Source: Lepraria neglecta (lineage: Eukaryota; Ascomycota; Lecanoromycetes; Lecanorales; Stereocaulaceae). Taken from it: a DNA stretch of 64,000 nucleotides. The stretch covers positions 1,984,001 through 2,048,000 of the forward strand of contig CM065647.1 of NCBI GenBank assembly GCA_033220425.1. The letters run 5' to 3'. Shown piece by piece: positions 58,800 to 64,000 of this stretch. The notes beneath the pieces are model-generated. The model did not search any database, was not told the DNA's origin, and saw only the letters and a program-made list of their open reading frames with translations. Made by a program: the position numbers and the translations under genes. Within the stretch, counting starts at the first letter, position 1; each line of letters starts with the position of its first letter.

Positions 58800-61700
58800 G
58801 TAGTTTATAGTCTCGTCGCTATTATTTCAGCAAAGTATTACTATAGATACTTAATATCCGACGAATTTGCTCCCTGTCTTCCCCGATAGACTTTATATAC
58901 GATACCGCGAGCTTAATAACCTCCCTACTCCTTAGCTTACCGAAGTACCCGAATATTAGTAACGTATAAGGGCCGTAGACTCGATAATAAAGCAAGCAAA
59001 TATTATACGCGCAAGATACTATATAGCCTGCTAATATAATATAGCTATAATTAAATATACCGAAGAGAGAATTAATACTGCTATAGTAATTAAAACTATA
59101 GGTTAGTTCTTTATATTAGAGGTTTTCCTTAAGACTAAAGCCTTAACTTTAGATACGGCGAGGGCGGTTAGTAGCAGTATCTCTTCTGCTCTATCGACCC
59201 AGATATATTTATAGTATTATCTCTCTTCCTTTTAAGGGTTTTTACTTAGGTTTATAGCGTTACCTAAGAAGGATTTAGTAGGAATTTAGTATAGATTCGT
59301 CGCGCTGCCTTAGAATTATTTATTAGGAATTTAGGGTAATATATTATAGTATATTAGTCCTAGTCGATAAAACTCTTAATATAGAATATCTCTTTTCCTC
59401 TAACTGTTCCTAGTACTAGATAAGTACTTCGCTCGATATTTAGTAGTCTATAGAAGTAGCGAGCGCCTATTATTCGAGGATTAAGTATAAGCGACGCCTA
59501 TACCTTTTCAACTTCGACTATTCTATAGTAGTCTTATACCTACCCTAGATATTAATAATTAAAGACTTCTATAAGGGTAGCCTATATATAAGTAGATCGT
59601 TACTTAAAGTCCCTATTACCAAGATCCTTTACCTCTATAATAACTAAAACCTTACCGACTAACTTTCCCTCCTATATAGTTTCTGGGTTTTAACTCTTAT
59701 AGTCTTATTCTCGGACCTATATATAATCTCTACGCTAGGTAAAATACTGCGAATATTTATAAGGTCTATAGACTACTAAATCCTTATAGAGACGTCCTAA
59801 ATCAGAGGAGTCCTCTCCTATAGTCTTCTAATATACGAGGCCCGAATAGATATAGACCGAGTAGCTCTTAACCTAGCTGCAGTCTGCCTCCCTTCTGTCG
59901 ATATCTAGGTTCGAGGTTATACTACCTCTACTTAGTATTTTCGCTCGGTATACCTTAAGAAACGCAGCCAGGCTTTAGAGAAACCCAGCTATATTTAGCT
60001 ATTTAGCTATATCTCTTGCCATTCGCTAGTAATAACTATTATATTTATATAGGTATCTTAATATATAGCGCTCTTCTGTATCTACTCGCTATCCTAGTTA
60101 GTATAGATCTAGAAGGACCCCGGCCTTTATACTTTTCTTATCTTCTTATTTTCTCCTCTAACTAAATAATATAGGCTCCGTCTCTTAGAAAATTTTAATA
60201 TCCCGTATAATTATTAACTTGATATAACGTTCGTTATATTCTATTAATTACTCCTAGTAATCTTTATACTTATTTATTCGATTATAGTAATTCTTTAGTA
60301 ATATCGGATATACCCTTTCTAAGGCTTAGGTACTATATCTATCCGGCAGACCGTAGTATCTAATCATATTAATATAATGACTAATACTATGGAATCTGGG
60401 AAAGTTGAAAGTTTGCTCGCCCGTTTTCTTATTGACTAGCCTATATTTTTAAAATACCTCCTTAAGTAGATTAATCCTTTCTAACGTTACGTTTATATAT
60501 TCTAGTATCGCTTCGTTATAGGATTAGTATCTTATAAATATAATAAAGTCAATGATAGCTCGTCCTATATATAGTATATCTAAGTTTTTTTCGGATAATA
60601 GAGGAGCGAAGATAGGTATTATAATCCGTAATATCTCTTTACTCTCCTCTCCTATCTATTAGCTTAGCTTACTAAACTCCCGAAATCGCCTCAGCTTAGT
60701 AAATTTAGGTATAGCTCGAAACCGGGCGTCGATTAAGGCTTGTACCTTAAGCTTTATTCGTCCCTCTCCGATATACTCCCTAAGCTAGTCTAGAAGGTAG
60801 TTCAATAGCCCTTTAACTATTAATTAGTATAATATATTAAATATCTATAGTTAGTAGATATTAACTGCGAAGTGGCTGTCTATAAAGTTAGGCCGGTTAT
60901 ATACTATTATATCTAGTAATACCCTAGGCGTATTCTTATCGTACGTTTTTTGCATCTATAACTACTCTATAGTCTATTCAGGTATTCGCTTTAGATACGG
61001 TTTTTCAGGACGTAGTCGTTCCTATTCATTTAGCGGTACTAAGTAGACCGGATAGTATTTACCGCTCTTGATCGAGGTTATTAAAACTTATTCCTTATAG
61101 TCGTCTAGTATAGACGCGAGTATTAGATAGTATTATTATATTCGTTCGTCTATATATATAATAAGGATCCCCTTTAGTACTAGCTCCTTAAGTACTTTAA
61201 AAGAATATTATTAGTATATTAAGTAAGATCCGTATTTCGGCCGGCTTACCCTCGACTATAAGCCCTATAGTATAGTAATATACCTCGGCTTTCACACTAT
61301 TATAGACTAATAGTACTAGTCCAAGTAATATTATCCCTAGCCGAATCTATACCTACCGAATACCTCGATCGAGGTTACCAATAGTAATATAGACTGGCTA
61401 CGCCTATTAATCTCTGTGTATCCGTGATAAATAGGTCTTATCTAACGATATTATAACCGGTATTACTATTGAGCTATTAGGGAGCTTATCTTGTATCTCC
61501 TACTACTAGCGGGCTATATATATCTTACTAACGATTAGACCCCCGTCGAGGTTTCGCTAACGTATTAGTATATAGTTAATACTCGAATTAAAAGGTTTAT
61601 ATCCGATAAGAGTTCGTATTATACCTATTATATCGAAGTAGAGTATATACTATATTCTAGTCGTCTCGTCCGGTTGAATCGATAGGATACTAAACGCTTG

Positions 61701-62500
61701 CCGAGACTATCTACTAGTAGTAGCAGAATGCTTTATAGTATATAGCTTGGCTTTTAGTTATAGAGCGCTATTAAAGCTATAGGGTCCGTGGAAAGGTCGT
61801 AATCGAGTGTCTTTGAAGAAATTATCTATTATACCGCTAGATAGTCGGGCGTTATATATCTATAAAGCTAGGGTATAATTAGCTTCTAAATAGAAAGGGT
61901 ACTAGTCCGGGTTCGACTTAGGTATCAACTCGGATATCGACTCGGACAGGGGTATAGATAATAACTTAGCCAGGGTTATATCCTCTTCCTCTAAAGGCCT
62001 CCCGGTACCTCGCTCCTATAGGTAGTATTCTATAGAGCTAACGGTCAAGGTAGAGATAGTACCTATAGCACTTGACGCCGTTATCGACTTCGATTAATCA
62101 AGTACTATATCTAGCTTATCTTACTAGTACTAGATCTTGTTAGTAGAGTCGGTGAGTTCAAGTAATCGCCCTAGAGTATCGTTATCTATTAAAATAGTCA
62201 GGTCCTCCTAGAGGACTCATCTACCTTCGCCCTTACAGGGACTATCGCTAATTATATCGACCTCGTCTCTTTAGCGTTTATAAATAGGGCCCTCGACTTT
62301 ATCTTCGTCGAGGCGTGCCTATCTCCTACGCGTCTAATTAGGGTCTCGGCCCTTATAGCGTAGTAGATACCTAGTTAGGCCGCTTCCGCTACTATACTGC
62401 TTCTGGTAACGTTTATACTATTAATCCATCTGGCTCAGGCGTAATATAGAGGTATTATTATCGAGATCAACGCGTCTAGGTAGGTATTAGTAAATATATT
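58800..62500 (-). mobile_element. Plavaka-type (CACTA superfamily) transposase, RIP-degraded
   Basis: Minus-strand reading with TAG/TAA as former Gln shows the family landmark IPVIISLDKTYLSR followed by PVYITIGNLDRGIR (about 61300-61450), where intact Plavaka proteins read as SSDKT and AYPVYLTIGN. Downstream come PKFTKLRRFREFSKL, SEKNLDILYIGRAIIDF, QTFNFPRFHSISHYINMIR and the YGLPDRYST motif (60350-60720), then a long C-terminal region to about 58800. Dozens of stops are present. The upstream acidic and zinc-finger-like part probably occupies 61600-62500 but is too decayed to confirm. Confidence 0.72.
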
Positions 62501-64000
62501 CGCTACTAGATCCTTTAAGCTAACCCGCTATAGATTAGGATAAATCTATCCTTACGTCGCCTTATATAGCCTGTTTTTAACCGTTACTATTAATCAAATT
62601 ATAATATATATATATAGTAGAGTATCGTCCTGTAGAAGGCGTTAATTAATAGGTAGTTTAAGGGGATTTTCTTTCTATACGATATATTTAATAAACGCCC
62701 CGGTTACTTATCTTATTAGGAAATATAATTAGTTATAAACCTTACGGTATATACTTCTATTACTAAAATATACGTCTAAGTCGAACTTAGATTATTTTTA
62801 TAATAGAGTACTTGATTAAGACTTATATTTTAAAGAATAGAAGAAGAAATCTAATTAATCTTTATAAGCAGATAATAAGTTTTAATACTCTATCTTTACT
62901 AGATATTAGGTATTAAGTATAAAGCTAGATATAGTACGTTTAAAATTAGCTATTTACTTTCTACGCACTATATATATATAAGTTCCGCTTTTAATTAATA
63001 TCTTTATCTATTATATTAAAGCTCGCTACTTTCAATCTTTCGATAGCTAAACTTACCTATTTATAACTACTCTAACGTACTACTCTATAGAGAAGGGTCT
63101 ATATCGCCCAATTATATTAAGTATTGAACTATTTCGTAACGTATTTACCTTACTAGTATTATATTTACTAACTACTAACTAATCGCTATTATGAATAAAA
63201 ACCCGGTATAGACCCTACTAGTCGTATTACCTACTTTATCCCTCCAACTTAGTAAAGAATCCTTAACTTCTCCCTATTTTATTCGTCCTATTATTATTCT
63301 TCTTATTATAGATATATTAGAATTATCTATAATATTATCTAATATAGCCGGTCCTTCTCTAATCGACCCTTAGGTTAATATAATACTAGAGCCTACGCTA
63401 ACCGAGGCTAATTTCTATATACTTATTGGCAGGCTAAAGTCTAGTAATCGGCCTGGAATCCTATAGAACCTCCCTAATGTCCGTAGAGGCTTACGGTATA
63501 GTAATAGCTTGTTCAATACCCTCCGTCAAGTACTTAAAGACCGCCTATAGGGTACTACTATTTAGGGCGAAAATCTTCAAGGTTCTAGCTAGGACTTCAC
63601 TAAGGTCCTTAACTCCGTTACTACTGACTTCATTCTACCTAACTATATACTACCTTTTAGAGACGAAGTAATATATATACTCGTAAAACTACTTAATAAA
63701 GTACCTAGAGTAGCCAACCGATATACTAGTAAACGACCCTTAGAGGAGTCTTATAACTCGTTTAGTTCAAAAAAGCCTAGATACGATAATACCTATACTA
63801 AGTAACCCGATTATACTAGACCATTCTTTATACTAGCTCTAGCCCTAGATAATACCTACCTATCTTATATTATCCTTAGAATTAGTTATACGCGCGATAA
63901 TAAATTCTATCTTATCTAACTACGATATATTATATATAATACTTCGCTTACTAACGCCAACTAGCTCTAGGACTAACTTAGTTATAATACTCTAATCCAG
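62501..64000 (+). other. RIP-degraded repeat sequence of unknown family
   Basis: Very AT-rich. From 63192 (an ATG) a plus-strand reading broken by a few TAG/TAA codons runs to about 63918 and resembles a Ser/Pro-rich gag-like protein with NLPNVRRGLRYSNSLFNT and KPRYDN. I do not recognise a family. The element continues past the window end. Confidence 0.4.

Noticed and set aside
58800-62900. Tyrosine recombinase (Starship captain) as identity of the large decayed frame
   Set aside because: Plus-strand readings gave no DUF3435-like content, while the minus strand gave ordered Plavaka landmarks.
1-64000. CRISPR arrays, operons, riboswitches and tRNA genes
   Set aside because: A eukaryotic nuclear window; no direct-repeat and spacer arrays and no cloverleaf-like sequence with A and B boxes was recognised by eye. 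A tRNAscan-SE run would settle the tRNA point.

Overview
The window comes from a filamentous ascomycete (Pezizomycotina). Genes carry many very short introns (about 45-65 nt) with a GT..CTGAC/CTAAC..AG layout, the proteins are typical of filamentous Ascomycota (Ecl1-type zinc protein, Nrd1-type four-RRM protein, ECM14 pseudo-carboxypeptidase, NiCoT nickel carrier), and the right half is full of repeats whose CAG/CAA/TGG codons have become TAG/TAA, the mark of repeat-induced point mutation (RIP). The class cannot be fixed from sequence alone. No tRNA, rRNA or CRISPR array was seen.

Layout. 0-29.6 kb is an ordinary gene-rich arm: vps72 (+), Ecl1-like (+), nrd1 (-), a three-exon CRIPT gene (-), the flippase drs2 (+), a 12-exon nickel transporter (+), mitochondrial ribosomal protein mL46 (-), mitochondrial ketoacyl-ACP synthase cem1 (+), a Sec7-PH Arf-GEF (-), ecm14 (+), a CoA-binding protein (-) and a methyltransferase (+). 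The one disturbance is a 1.2 kb Mutator-like (MULE) remnant at 24.5-25.8 kb in the space upstream of ecm14. Exon structures were rebuilt by joining frames at GT/AG (one GC/AG) sites; the totals divide by three, except mL46, which has a single-base frame break in a G run.

29.9-44.9 kb is an accessory zone that looks like a graveyard of fungal immune or allorecognition genes: a broken protein kinase, a membrane-anchored TPR-like protein, a RIP-killed NLR nucleotide-binding domain, a WD40 tail, the C-terminal GED piece of a dynamin GTPase, and a second RIP-killed NLR with a nucleoside-phosphorylase-like (PNP_UDP) head. Two apparently live genes of unknown function (38.9 and 40.4-42.2 kb) and small repeats lie between them.

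45-64 kb is a nested transposon island: a Copia fragment, a Ty3/Gypsy element with two related LTRs interrupted by a reverse-strand Gypsy, another reverse-strand Gypsy, and a Plavaka-type DNA transposase, all RIP-degraded. I expect no working genes there.

The housekeeping genes do not form a pathway, though two neighbours (mL46 and cem1) are both mitochondrial and share a 174-bp divergent promoter. The most interesting biology is the clustering of kinase, TPR, NLR and dynamin remnants at the edge of the transposon island.
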